Shown: positions 43,690-54,390, counted from the first letter of the stretch. The stretch is 64,000 bases of DNA from Forficula auricularia (GCA_024734495.1 JALMQS010000841.1:4642465-4706464), one strand, 5' to 3'. Notes: generated from the letters alone by a model not told the origin. Numbers and translations: made by a program.

Positions 43690-44215
43690 AAATTTTTGTT
43701 GTTTGCAAAAAATCGCAGTTTTTCCTTCATAAAATGAAAATTATTGATCCTAGGAACTTGATTCCTATCTCATTCTGTAGGAAATCTTATTGACTTGAAC
43801 GTTTACTTGGACCACTTTATTGATAATACTCTTAGATTTATAGATATCCAGCATTTTCCATGAGGCATGAGGATTCGGATCATATCCTGTCCGGAAAATG
43901 TAGGATATCTATAAATTAAAGACTTTTAACAAAAAAGTAGTCCAAGTAAACGTTCAAGTCAACAAAGTTTTCTAGATAATGAGACAGGAATCAAGTTTCT
44001 AGGATGAGTGCTTTTAATTTTATGAAGGAAAAACTGAGATTTTTTCAAAATTTCAACCTTATTGCGACACGGGTTACCATTATTCAATTAATATGAAACT
44101 TTATTTAAATTGTAGCAAATTTAATCTAGTTTTAAAATGTATAGAGGCTTCTTTTTTGAAAAAGTGCTCCTTCATGGTCAAAATGGGAAAAAATCGAAAA
44201 AAGTGCTAGTTTTAG
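43690..44215. mobile_element. L-family element, copy 4
   Basis: AAATCGCAGTTTTTCCTTCA, TTGACTTGAACGTTTACTTG, the centre (ATCCAGCATTTTCCATGAGG and GGAAAATGTAGGATATC), then the inverted arm to AATCTAGTTTTAAAATGTAT. Both arms are truncated outside. Confidence 0.7.
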
Positions 44216-44552
44216 GGATATCGAAAAGTGATCCCGGGGCTGTTTTTTGGATCCCCATTAAAAATCGAACTACTAGACCAATTTTGCATTTCTTTTTTTT
44301 AATCGACCCGAAAATTTGTCCTCTTTAATTTACTATAGAACGGTTATTTATATAATATGAACGGTTTTCGAGTTATAAGCAAAAAACTGGTAAAAAGTCC
44401 GAAAATTTCGAGATTTTCCGGCAGCCAAAAGTTGTCCCCCAGAATTTAGAGGTCGCAAACTTAGATTTGGTATACCCACACCATACCAAACGATCCTCTC
44501 CTCTTAATGGCCTCGGAATAAATTCCATTGTAGCCAGTCTACCATGAGGTTG

Positions 44553-44640
44553 GTTAATAGAGTAAAGGGTGTGTAGTTTCACAGTGAATGAAATAAAACT
44601 CAAAGAGGTTTATATGATACCATGAGTTTATAAACAATCA
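44553..44640 (-). repeat. H4-family fragment without ribozyme
   Basis: GTAGTTTCACAGTGAATGAA, TAAAACTCAAAGAGGTTTAT matches the outer arm of the double-ribozyme palindrome at 58434. It stops before the hammerhead. Confidence 0.65.
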
Positions 44641-44654
44641 AATAGTATCACAGA

Positions 44655-44782
44655 CAATGAAAATAATAAATAAATAAATAATAATAAACAATAAATAAAT
44701 AATAAATAAATAATAAACAATAATAAATATAATAATAAATAAACAGAACAATAAATTAATAAATAAATAATGAAAAAAATGT
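44655..44782 (+). repeat. (ATAA)n-rich low-complexity run
   Basis: Imperfect AATAAATA units. The minus-strand 71-codon frame over it is a repeat artefact. 44790-45190 shows nothing recognisable. Confidence 0.85.
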
Positions 44783-45249
44783 CACAAATAATAAAATATT
44801 CACAGCCAAAATATAAATTAAGTATAATAACTGTAGTTGTCAATTGTACTATAGCTTGATCTTATTTGCTAGGATAAACCTAATCAATGATTTGTATATT
44901 TCTGCTCTCTCAAAAGACAAAAGATGCGCCAAATTCCATGGCCTTTGAACATCGTTGGCAATAAATTCACCCTCTAATCTATCTCTAAATCTAAATTTTG
45001 GACAACTAAATATCATATGATTGAGACAATCCCATCCTAGAAAAATATATTTTCCCGTAAGCTGAAACCCCCCTATTTACTGTGCTATATGGGAAGATAA
45101 TTTTTTTGGGGATCTACATTTTTCAATCTATTTTTGATTTTTTAAGAATAAAATTAATATTTTATCATTCGTGTCCATATTTTATTAAATATTTTAAATC
45201 GCAGGGAAGTGTAGAAAAAATCAAACAACAGAGCTAGTTATTTAATTTA

Positions 45250-45286
45250 CCAGACGTTTCGTCACTTTATTGAGACTTCATCAGTG
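45250..45286 (-). ncRNA. Minimal hammerhead core, H5, minus strand
   Basis: Minus strand: CCA, CTGATGA, A, GTCTC-AATAAA-GTGAC, GAAA, ACGT, C, TGG. CCA/TGG form stem I. Mirror image of the core at 45719. Confidence 0.6.
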
Positions 45287-45718
45287 GCTCATTCATTATA
45301 ACTCTTTGTCAAAAATCTCTCAACTTAGTAACGAACATTTTCCATTAAAACATAATTAAAAACAATATGAGATTGTCTAGTCCTCACATAAATTTAAACA
45401 ATGTATATTAGTGAAGAATTCCTGAACAAACATCAAAAGAAATGTATCCATAGGAAATTACATTTAATTTTAAAATTTAAATTTAAATTGAGAATAAATA
45501 CATCAGCTGATGGTAAGTTCATTTATGGTGATTAACTTGACAACAAATTAGAATTTAGATGAAAATAAGCTAATAATATGAAAATAAGAAAATAAACATA
45601 AATTTATGTGAGGACTAGACAATCTAATATTGTTTTTGAACTATGTTTTAATGGAAAATGTTCGTTACCGGCTGTCTTATAGTTGAGAGATTTTTGACAA
45701 AAGGTTATATTGAATGAG

Positions 45719-45756
45719 CCACTGATGAAGTCTCAATAAAGTGACGAAACGTCTGG
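45719..45756 (+). ncRNA. Minimal hammerhead core, H5, plus strand
   Basis: CCA (45719-45721), CTGATGA (45722-45728), A, GTCTC...GTGAC with one internal mismatch, GAAA (45746-45749), ACGT palindrome, C45753, TGG (45754-45756). The stem I triplet differs from H3 (GCC/GGC) but stays paired. Confidence 0.6.
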
Positions 45757-45933
45757 TAAATTAAATAACCAACTCTGTTGTTTGATTTTTTGTACACTTC
45801 CCTGCGATTTAAAATGTTTAATAAAATTAATCTCATAGCATAAATAGTTATTGAGATATTGACTCGATTTTTCTAGGGGGGGCAGTGCCCCTCTTGTCCC
45901 CCTCCCCCTTTTAACTACGCGCATGATTCTGAT

Positions 45934-46470
45934 GCAATAATCAAATGAAGATTTCTAATCTTAGTTTAACAATCAAATCTCATTTTCGGAAGCAATGATT
46001 GTTAAGTTGTAGTTGATTGAGATGTCCATTTTCCATTTGGGAATCCTCTTGAGGTTAAGCTGATGATCGGACTAACTAACTAACTGACTGAAGGAGAGGC
46101 TCTTCTTCTTGTCTTGTCTGCAACTATTTATATCCGCTTCCAAGTCCAGAGATCAAGAAAGAAAGAAATGTTCCAGCAACAACAACTGCATCTGCGGATG
46201 GAGGCTTTTTTTGTTCGTGTTGGAAATCCGGCTAAAATAACATCTTGTGTCGATCAAGAGAGAAAATCCAAAGAGATATTTACGAAATAGTTGTTTTTTA
46301 GAGGGTTTTCTTCTTTTTAGAGTCACTAACGAGTTCATTAAAAAATAAACTTCATTTTTTTTTATTTGTTTTTCATTAATGGAAAAGATTCCATTGTTTG
46401 TTTATTTATTTTTATTATTGAACAAATAATATATTTCAAATTTTAAAATATTCATTAAAAATGTGTTTTT
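45934..46470. other. Unassigned stretch
   Basis: Some parts have moderate GC (46040-46340). No repeat family or coding motif recognised. ACTAACTAACTAACTG near 46071 is a short tetranucleotide run. Confidence 0.3.
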
Positions 46471-46471
46471 T

Positions 46472-47295
46472 AACCGACTTCAAAAAAGGAGGAGGTTCTC
46501 AATTCGACTGATTTTTTACTTTACCATACAGGGTTTTTTATTGGGAAGTGGGTACGCTTAGGGGTGGTCCCATATTAATTTGTTCAAGTTCTGATTATAT
46601 GATCAATGACGAAATATCGAAAATCTCCAATTCTTATGAGCAAATAATAGAAATTATAATAAATAAAATCTTTTATATAAAAAAAAAACAATTTTAAAAC
46701 GTTCATTTAAAACCCACAAAAGTTTCGAGAGAATTTCTCTATTTATGAATTGAATTTTATTATCATTTTCTGAGTCATTCGCCCGACGCTTTCTCTTACG
46801 AGATTCATACAAGGTATTATATTAAGTCACTATTAATAACATCACTAAAAAGAGAAAAATAAAAATAATTTTTAGAAAAAAAAAAAATAAAAAACCGACT
46901 TCAAAAAAATTAAATGCAACAAATAAAATAATAAGAACTCAAAAATCAAATAAAATGCAATAAAAGGTAAAAAATAATTCTCTTATTTAGTTACAACTAA
47001 ACGACGAAATTGTCACATGAAATCACTTTTTGAAGTCGGTGCCAAACAAACTATACAAACTAGCATACCCGCCAAACGTACTAAGTAAGATCCGTCGAGT
47101 TCGATTCATAAAATGTATATGTTTGGCACCGACTTCAAAAAGTGATTTCATATAACAATTTCGTCTTTTTAGTTGTAACTAAATAAGATAATTATTTTAT
47201 TATACCTTTTAGTGCATTTTATTTGATTTTTGAAGTTCTTTGATTTTTTTGTTGCATTTATTTTTTTGAAGTCGTGTTTTTTAATTATTTTTTAT
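46472..47295. repeat. ACCGACTTCAAAA palindromic repeats
   Basis: 46472-46500 reads TTTTTAACCGACTTCAAAAA then GGAGGAGGTTCTCAATTCG, a sequence common in insect repeats. It is followed by a B start fragment (46507-46540). 46883-47290 is a palindrome: AAACCGACTTCAAAAAAATT ... TTTTTTTGAAGTCG outside, CACTTTTTGAAGTCGGTGCC and GGCACCGACTTCAAAAAGTG in the middle. No coding content. Confidence 0.6.
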
Positions 47296-47732
47296 TATTT
47301 ATAGTATTTCCATGGGCAAACTCAGCAAAAGTTTTAATGCTTTCAAATGAAAAAAAAAAGAGGAAAAAAGAATGAATGATTGAAGCAGCCCAAGCGAATT
47401 CTTTCTTCTTAATAAGCAATCTGAGTACGCTGAGTCAAAGGAACTGCAGCATCATTTCCTGGTTGCATTCTTAGCAACCGTCCTTAATTTATATTTATAT
47501 TTATTTCTTAAAGGTGTTTTAATCTAACCATTTAAGGAATATATTCATTTTTAGGGTTCCGTACAAAGATCCTATTAGCTTCCCCACAATGTCTGTCAAG
47601 AGTGTTTCATTACTTGTAAAATTTTATATTAAATAAATTTTTATACAATACAATCCATTATACACCAATCAATTTTTTATTCATTTAATTATTTGCCCTG
47701 AAATTTTAATTCTATCCTAAGAGCTTCAATAT
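47296..47732. other. Unassigned stretch
   Basis: No family assigned. TAGGGTTCCGTACAAAGATCC near 47554 resembles the repeat-like piece near 16506 (GGTTCCATACAA). Confidence 0.3.
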
Positions 47733-48000
47733 ACCAGGTGAGTTTTTTTTTATCTTGAGACAGTCTTATAACTCAAAATCAATGAATTATATGAAAAAAG
47801 TCTCAAATAAAAGTTTATTTATATCAAGGGGAAACTAAACTACGCTATTGTTTGTAGACCTAGAACAATCTTTTAAAGGTATTTCGAGGTCAAGTTCTGT
47901 TTTTTAAATTGAAACCTATATGTTTCTGTACATATTCTTAATCTAGAAAAAAAATGAACAACTTTTATTAGAATTGTTTTTTTATACGACATCAAATAAA
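47733..48000 (+). mobile_element. A-family left arm, copy 7
   Basis: TACCAGGTGAGTTTTTTT, CTTGAGACAGTCTTATAACT, CTACGCTATTGTTTGTAGAC, ending ATACGACATCAAATAAA. No right arm, the next sequence is the E/F compound. Confidence 0.8.
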
Positions 48001-48004
48001 AAAT

Positions 48005-49171
48005 AAACTGCAACGGATCGTTGCTAAACTTGATCCAAATTCATTTGAAATATTAATATATTTATTCCTTTAATATTAATCAGATATCACTTGCTATTTG
48101 CTGTCCATGTTGACTTAAATTCAAAAATAGCGATTGATTCTCATTTAACAGTCGAGGAATAACCATTCTATATTAGATTTTTGACGCTTCGATTATTATT
48201 GGTAACCATTGCTGAAGACATGGAGGAATCGACTTAAAATCAAAAAAATCCAATATAGAATGGTTATTCCTCAAGTACTAGTTGAGAATCAATCGCTATT
48301 TTTGATTTTAACTCGATTCCTCCATGTCTTCAGCAATGGTTACCAATAAAAACCGAAACGTCAAAAATCCAATATAGAATAGTTATTCCTCAAGTACTAG
48401 TTGAGAATCAATCGCTAATTTTGGTTTTAACTCGATTCCTCTATGTCTTTAGCAAAGGTAACTGATAAGAAAACAACGCAGTTGCTATAGTTACTTATAA
48501 AATTTCCTCCCAAATTTTTAGCATTTCACAGAGAGAAGCCTATCATTTCTTACTTAAGCAAGGTTAAATGAGCTATATTAAAACGATCAAATTAATAAAT
48601 TTTAAAGAATTTAAAAAATTAAAAAAAGTACTATCTTACTCTAGAGTAAAGTACTTTAAAATATAATTTTACTAAAAACTTTATTTAACCTTTTTTGTGG
48701 TCCCCAAGGTACTTAATTAGGATATTAAATTTCATCAAAATTGGTTAAGTCATTTTCAAGATATTTAGAAAAAACTAAAAAAGTACTGAAATAAAGTACT
48801 AATGTTTGTTGGCCGATATGTACCAAAAACTAATCAGCGCTTCATTTTGTTAAACTAATGGTAGGTTTTCAATTTCATTTCAATCGGTGTAACGGTGTGG
48901 AAAAAATCGTGGGCCAAAAAAAACGATAACATCCATCACATCCATCCGCACGCACTAAATGAAAAAATCGCACTTTTGGCCTCTCGACGAGACCCCATGT
49001 AATTTTTGGCAAAACCGTCACGTGCTAAAATTCAACCTAATTGAATACTACAATTTGTGACTTTAATTGAGTCCATGGGTTCCGTAGTCTTTACCTGAGG
49101 ACCCTTTGAAGTCGCGCTTGCCGCGAGACCGATTACAATACCTTCCCCATGCTTCGCATTGGATAAAGTAA
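48005..49171 (-). mobile_element. E/F compound element, copy 1 (minus)
   Basis: Order: CTGCAACGGATCGTTG, inverted E units (48120-48470), AAAACAACGCAGTTGCTAT, then F to GCATTGGATAAAGTA. The same junctions recur at 50759-51700 (opposite orientation) and 55013-55540, so E and F move as one unit. F ends ACTTTATCC, reminiscent of the B start ACTTTACC. F contains TCGACGAGA and TTCCGTAGTCTTTACC segments. No TSD seen. Confidence 0.65.
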
Positions 49172-49873
49172 TGTGGGATCCAGCCAAGCCAACTTGCCCT
49201 GGTCCTACACACCATGACACCGCCCTGATTCCAGCCACCTCGCGCCTCCGTCAATCTGAGCAGCAGCCTGGCAGATTTTACCAGGCAACGCACCGTCAAG
49301 ATTTGTTAAGTTTTACACGCACTCTTCAAGCGAAGAGTTCACTCCCCATTCCAACCCCTCCTCAGCTGCATGAGTCCATTCCCCTATTGCTGCTCCCCCA
49401 CCATCGCTCAAGCTTAGCGCGCCACTACCGCCCGCAGCGCCACCGTGGAAATCTGTTACCACTCGAGAGCGGCGACGACCAGCTAGTCCCTGATTGGCCA
49501 TAATAACAAATGCGCTGATTGGCCGAAATAAGGACCTATCATCAGGAGCCCCAGATATCAACGCGGCCTCTATAAAGATCGTCTTCCAAGTTGAAGACAG
49601 CAGTTACGATTTCCCCTCCGACACGAACAGTTCATCCATCAGTTCAGTTCAGTTTAGTTCAGTTCATCAAGTATATGTTTACCGAAGATTTAACCAGCAA
49701 GTTTCAAGAAGTATTTTTCTACTCAAGATACACGAACATCTCCAGTTTTATTTCTACATTTATAAAGCATTTTGTTATATTATTATTATTGAAAAGCATT
49801 GAATAAACCATTATTATTGAAAATACTTGTGTCTTTCTTCACCTGGTTTAAGCCACCTAGAATAATCCCTACA
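49172..49873 (+). mobile_element. Solo LTR, 702 bp
   Basis: Starts TGTGGGATCC and ends ATAATCCCTACA (TG...CA with inverted ends). A 4-bp TSD GTAA lies at 49168-49171 and 49874-49877. Inside are a TATA-like CTATAAAG near 49570 with GTTCAGTTCAG downstream, and a polyadenylation signal AATAAA near 49802, the U3-R-U5 order of a plus-strand LTR. GC content is much higher than the flanks. No primer-binding site or gag/pol remains. The open frames across it are not genes. Gypsy- or BEL-type by TSD length. Confidence 0.85.
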
Positions 49874-49877
49874 GTAA

Positions 49878-50000
49878 TAATGATCGATTCTTATCTAATA
49901 CTAGAGGAATAACCTTATTGCATTCCATTTTTGATGTTTTGACTATTAATGGCAACCTCTATTGAAAACGTGGAAGAATCGACTTAAAATCAAAAATACT
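49878..50000 (-). repeat. E-family fragment
   Basis: Near-exact reverse complement of positions 1-110 (ATCGATTCTTATCTAATACT, GAATAACCTTATTGCATTCC). It directly follows the LTR TSD. Confidence 0.75.
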
Positions 50001-50002
50001 AA

Positions 50003-50164
50003 ATTCTTTTATGGCAAACAACTCGAGTTGTCAACTCAACTGTAGGGGTGCTGTGGGTGGGTTTTGGGGGTGTGGTGAGTGGGACTGTGAGGTTCGTGGG
50101 CTGGGGTCCAGGGGGAGTCCACCTGGCTAGCAAGAGGGCCGCCGAAGGCGGGTCTTGCAGCTAG
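50003..50164 (+). mobile_element. Helitron 3' end
   Basis: G-rich sequence, then GGGCCGCCGAAGGCGG (hairpin), GTCTTGCAG, CTAG|T. The hairpin plus CTAG end matches the terminus at 29572 in form and partly in sequence (GGGGTCCAGGGGG upstream in both). The 5' part is absent. Confidence 0.7.
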
Positions 50165-50758
50165 TATATATATATATGTAATTGATATTGTGCGATTTGG
50201 CTAGGATTCTTTTTGTTTTAAGTAGAATCGTGTATAATTTGATTGAATCTATTTTGTGTTTCCAAGTAGGAAAAATAGATGGGCGGTAGAAGGGGAGGGG
50301 AGTTTGTGCAAGGATGCTTGCCAGGATGTCAGGTCCAGGTCCGTTAGGCTTAGGCTTAGGATTAGGCCTGTTGAGCCAGTCAGCTGACTCTCCACTCCAA
50401 ATGCATCACGTTCACCTTCCAATATCATCAACACACCACATTATATATCTATGACCTAATCAAATCAAAGAACCCATCTCTAATAGGAGAAATAATATCA
50501 ATGACATACTATACTATAGACACAAATTCATGAGAAATGGCTTTCAGAACTTCACATTTTTACGGTTAAGTTCAAAAGTAAAACGGGACCCTATTAATAT
50601 CACTACAATATCTTTCTGCCAGAGGATTGTAGCTCATAAACCAAAATGTAGTGCTAAAAAAAAGTAGTACCGAAAAGCTGAATTTGTATCAACCCCCCTC
50701 AATTTTTTCCTGTGAAATTTTTCAAATTAACATATAAATATATATACCGGGAGAGTTT
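50165..50758. other. Unassigned stretch
   Basis: Includes TTAGGCTTAGGCTTAGGATT (three imperfect hexamers, about 50343) and an A-element end-like TATACCGGGAGAGTTTTT at 50740. No gene recognised. Confidence 0.3.
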
Positions 50759-51700
50759 TTACTTTATCCAATGTGAAGCATGGGGAAAGTATTGTAATCG
50801 GTCTCGCGGCAAGCGCGACTTCAAAGGGTCCTCGGGTAAAGACTACGGAACCCATGGTCTCAATTAAGGTCACAAATTGTAGTATTCAATTAGATTGAAT
50901 TTTAGCAAGTGACGGTTTTGCCAAAAATTACCTGGGATCTCGTCGAGAGGCCAAAAAGTTCCATTTTTTGGAAGTGCGTGGGGATGGATGGATGGATGTA
51001 TGTATATGTTATCGTTTTTTTCATCCACGATTTTTTCCACACCGTTGCACCGATTGAAATGAAATTGAAAACCAACCATTATTTTAACAAAATGAAGCGC
51101 TGATTAGTTTTTGGTACATATCGGCCCACAAACATTAGTATTATACAACATTATTGATTTCAGTACTTTTTTAGTTTTTCTAAATATCTTTAAAATGACT
51201 TAACCAATTTTGATGAAATTTAATATCCCAATTAAGCACCTTGGGGACGACAAAAAAGGTTAAATAAAGTTTTTAGTAAAATTATATTTTAAAGTACTTT
51301 ACTCTATTTTTAAATTCTTTAACATTTATTCATTTATCATTTAATATAGGACTCATTTAACCTAATTAAGTAAGAGTGGATAGGCTTTTCTCTGTGAAAT
51401 GCTAAAAATTAGGGAGGAAAGTTTATAAGTAACCATAGCAACTGCGTTCTTTTCTTATCAGTTACCTTTGCTAAAGATATAGAGGAATCGACTTAAAACC
51501 AAAAATAGCGATTGATTCTCATCTAGTACTTTTGAGGAATAACCATTCTTATATTGGGTTTTTGACGTTTCGGATTTTATTGGTAACCATTGCTGAAGAC
51601 ATAGAGGAATCGACTTAAAACCAAAAAAAGCGATTGATTCTCATCTAGTACTTGAAGAATAACCATTCTATATTGGATTTTTGACGTTTCGGTTTTTATT
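50759..51700 (+). mobile_element. E/F compound element, copy 2 (plus)
   Basis: ACTTTATCCAATGTGAAGCA start, GGTCTCGCGGCAAGCGCGAC, GATGGATGGATG run, AACTGCGTTCTTTTCTTATC, then E units ending TTTTTGACGTTTCGG. Mirror image of copy 1, so 48005-51700 is a large imperfect inverted repeat around the LTR, E and Helitron pieces. Confidence 0.65.
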
Positions 51701-51701
51701 T

Positions 51702-52657
51702 TATCTTGAGACAGTGGTAAAACTCAAAAACAGTTCATTATATTGAAAAAAAGTTTCAAATAAAAGTTTATTTATATCAAGGGGAAAACTAAACTAGGTA
51801 ATTGTTTGTCAACCTAGGACAAGCTTTCATGGGTATTTCACGGTCAAGTTCTGTTTTTTAAATGGAAACCTATATGTTTCTGTACATATTCTGAATCTAC
51901 AAGAAAAAAACTGAACAACTTTCATAAGAACTATTTTTTATACATCAAATAAAAAAAAAAAAAATATTAAATCAATTAGATCTCAAAAAAATCCTAATAA
52001 TTATTTTTAACAATCATTCAACTTAATTATCAAATTAAATAAATAATTAAAAATTTAATAATTTTGTGACACTGTTCTGAGACATTCTAGAGAATCTATC
52101 GCAAGTCTTCTGGAAGAATTCCAATTCCAATTTCGTTATTCTGGCCTTTTAAGTTTCTTTGTAGCCTTTAAATTTCCTGATTTTTTTAATTATACATGTA
52201 CAACACGATAAAATGAAGCTCCTGAGGTCAAAATGATTAATTATTATTAAATTATTTATTTAATAATGAAATATTTGCTCATTTTTATTTGATAATTAAT
52301 TTGAATGATTGTTAAAAATAATTACCTATTGGGCTTTTTTTTTAGATCTATTGATTTAATATTTTTGTTATTTGATGTCGTATAAAATAAAGTAAAAATA
52401 GTTCTAATAAAAGTTGTTCAGTTTTTTTTTTTTTGTAAATTAAGGATCCGTAAAGAAATATATAGGTTTCCATTTAAAAAACAGAACTTGACCTCTAAAT
52501 ACCCTTTGAGCTTTTTCTAGGTCTACAAACAATAGCGTAGTTTAGTTTCACCCTCGATATAAATAAACTTTTATTTGAAACTTTTTTTCATATAATGAAT
52601 GCACTGTTGATGAGTTATAAGAGGGTCTCAAGATAAAAAAACTCACCCGGTATATTA
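51702..52657. mobile_element. A-family palindromic element, copy 8
   Basis: Left arm from ATCTTGAGACAGTGGTAA, lacking the terminal CCGGGTGAG because it joins the E unit. The right arm is complete to CTCACCCGGTATA. The loop is shortened relative to copy 6. Confidence 0.8.
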
Positions 52658-52994
52658 TATATATATTTTATAGTTTCCTTTTGGATTTTTGACAATTATT
52701 CTTTCTAAGAATTTTTTTTATCTTTATTCATACATTAAAATTTTTTGGATTTTTTTTTTTATCTGGTGTGTGTCGCGAAATAAATTCTCTTTGTCTAGTG
52801 CGTGCCGTGAGTTAAAAAAGTTTGGCAGACATTTTGCTCTAAATCTTCCAGGGCTAGAAATTTGAATCTAGCATGTAAGTCATTAATTAATCAAAACAGT
52901 TACAAAAATAAACAATAACAATATTTTGGAATTGCTGAAGTTATAACAAGTTGAAATTTGGTATACAGCTTACTACTGAATTAAAATACCTATG
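52658..52994. other. Unassigned stretch
   Basis: AT-rich. No repeat family or gene recognised. Confidence 0.3.
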
Positions 52995-53002
52995 TATAAA
53001 AT

Positions 53003-53396
53003 CAAGGGCGGATCCAGGAATTTTTATGGGGGGGGGGGGGAGAATGTATATAAGGTGGCCGATGTATATAAGATCTACTTTTTATCTCGAAAGTGTGTCG
53101 CGATCGAATTGTCCAAGCGGGGGGGGGGGGGGGGGGTCTGAGAAGCCACACACACACACGCATAGAACTTTATTTTCAATTTTAAAATTTTAAAAAAATA
53201 CATGTTTTTTTTTACAAATTTCATATCTCATATTTTAAGTTCATTAAAATAAAAAATAAAATTGTTTATATATTCCCTGTCGATTTGGCCGTCGTTTTTT
53301 GGCCTCTGCGAGCGACGCACGTCCCGCCAGGCACGGGTCTGTAGGGGGAGGGGGGGGGGGGTCGCCCCCTCCACCCCCCCCCTGGATCCGCCCTTG
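53003..53396 (+). mobile_element. hAT-type MITE, family C, copy 2
   Basis: Perfect 16-bp TIRs CAAGGGCGGATCCAGG / CCTGGATCCGCCCTTG and a perfect 8-bp TSD TATAAAAT (52995-53002, 53397-53404). Internal sequence closely follows copy 1: AGAATGTATATAAGGTGGCC, GTGTGTCGCGATCGAATTG, TTTGGCCGTCGTTTTTTGG. 394 bp, non-coding. Confidence 0.93.
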
Positions 53397-53404
53397 TATA
53401 AAAT

Positions 53405-53704
53405 AAATAATTAAAATTAATTATTACTTTGCTGGGTTTGGGGCTCATCGGAAGGCCGCCCCTCTGATGTGTAACTGGTTGTTGGTCCACTCACTGGTCA
53501 TGGTCCAGTTAGACCCCCTTCAAGGGTTCCTAGGCCCTTCCTTCCCTCATATCAAAAAACAAGAAAGAAGAACACCAAGCCAGCCAGCCCACTCCCCTAC
53601 CCCCATATACAATGGGCTCTTTCAAAAACAAGACGAGAAAAAAAAAGCAAATTGTAACTGAAGAAGGTTTACAACGTGTTTCGAACGCAAACTCTCTATG
53701 ATTG
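53405..53704. other. Unassigned, moderately GC-rich
   Basis: No match to other repeats. CTGAAGAAGG near 53659 followed by GTTTCGAACGC loosely recalls the hammerhead cores, but stem II does not pair. Confidence 0.35.
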
Positions 53705-53712
53705 GTGTCAAC

Positions 53713-53811
53713 CGAGGGGTGAACCGCGAACTAATATGCTGTACACCTACTTCCACTTGTACTTCCAAATATTTCCAAGTACACCTACTTCCAATCGCGG
53801 ATCATCCCTCG
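53713..53811. mobile_element. S-family MITE, copy 1
   Basis: Ends CGAGGGGTGAACCGCGA and TCGCGGATCATCCCTCG are inverted. The 8-bp TSD GTGTCAAC is perfect (53705-53712, 53812-53819). The interior TGTACACCTACTTCCACTTG is palindromic with AAGTACACCTACTTCC. 99 bp. TSD length fits hAT (or P). Confidence 0.88.
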
Positions 53812-54080
53812 GTGTCAACTAACTTGGTGAAGCAATTCAAAAAAAAAAATCGCGGTTTTTGAATACTGAGAGAGTTGTAATTCAAAAATGAGTGGACATA
53901 TTTATTATCTTCCCGATTAAATTTGGAATTTTTCCAAGTCTATATGAATAGTAAGTTCAGAAATTTCAAGAAAATCTGAAATGGTAGGGTAAATTTTGTT
54001 TGAAAATTGTGTTGATTTGATTTGACCTGGAACGACCCTGTAACAATTAATTTGGTTTTTATTAAAGCTAATTTCATGTT

Positions 54081-54390
54081 GGGACCGCCTCCTTGGTCTA
54101 ATGGTCAGAGTAACTGACTGGCAACCCGGAGGTCCCGGGTTCGATTCCCGGCTATGCTCAGAAATTTTTCTGTAAGTATAGGGTCTGGAACGGGGTTCAC
54201 TCAGCCTCGTGAGGATAAATGAGTAGCTGCTTGATTGAGAAGTAGCGAATCTCGGTTAAGAACACTGAAACGAAGGTTGTAGATGTGCGTTGAGCTAACC
54301 ACTTGACCCCTCGGTACTGTTTCCAATTAGGACAGCAACTAATTCAGTAGGCCAAGACCCATGAAGGGTTGTCGAGCCAGAGATTTATTT
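54081..54390 (+). mobile_element. tRNA-derived SINE, first type
   Basis: Head with A-box region TTGGTCTAATGGTCAGAG, then CAACCCGGAGGTCCCGGG and B box GGTTCGATTCC (54138-54148). The common CTGTAAGTATAGGGTCTGG follows, then a body with GAAGGTTGTAGATGTGCGTT and CATGAAGGGTTGTCGAGC. The first ~115 bases match the SINE at 23081-23450, the rest does not. No poly(A) tail or TSD is evident. Confidence 0.8.

Larger units (their letters stand above)
45195..45812. repeat. H5-family inverted pair with two hammerhead cores
   Basis: Arms run from GGGAAGTGTAGAAAAAATCA (left) to TGATTTTTTGTACACTTCCC (right), and further in AATTTATGTGAGGACTAGAC and its complement. Between them is a ~200-base AT-rich spacer. 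Each arm carries a core facing outward. Sits inside the hAT-like composite. Confidence 0.75.
43601..45925. mobile_element. 2.3-kb composite element with hAT-like ends
   Basis: Left end CATTGGCGTAGTTAGGG, right end TTTTAACTACGCGCATG (inverted, imperfect), flanked by a perfect 8-bp TSD ATTCTGAT (43593-43600, 45926-45933). G run near the left end, C run near the right. Inside: part of an L element (43690-44215), an H4-family fragment (44553-44640), an (ATAA)n run (about 44655-44782) and an H5 ribozyme palindrome (45195-45812). No transposase. TIR quality is modest, but the TSD is exact. Confidence 0.7.

Noticed and set aside
44628..44843. 71-codon minus-strand frame rich in Leu, Tyr and Ile
   Set aside because: Translation of an (ATAA)n run.
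48330..48365. E-family GGTTACCAATAAAAACCGAAACGTC as a ribozyme
   Set aside because: There is a stem and GAAAC, but the CTGANGA side is absent (CTTCAGCA instead). Kept only as part of the E repeat.
49032..49802. Several overlapping 68-114 codon frames on both strands
   Set aside because: They fall in a GC-rich solo LTR where stops are rare. No known domain, and the LTR structure explains the region.
53655..53700. CTGAAGAAGG...GTTTCGAACGC as a further hammerhead
   Set aside because: No pairing for stem II and GAAA is replaced by GAAC. Similarity is too weak.
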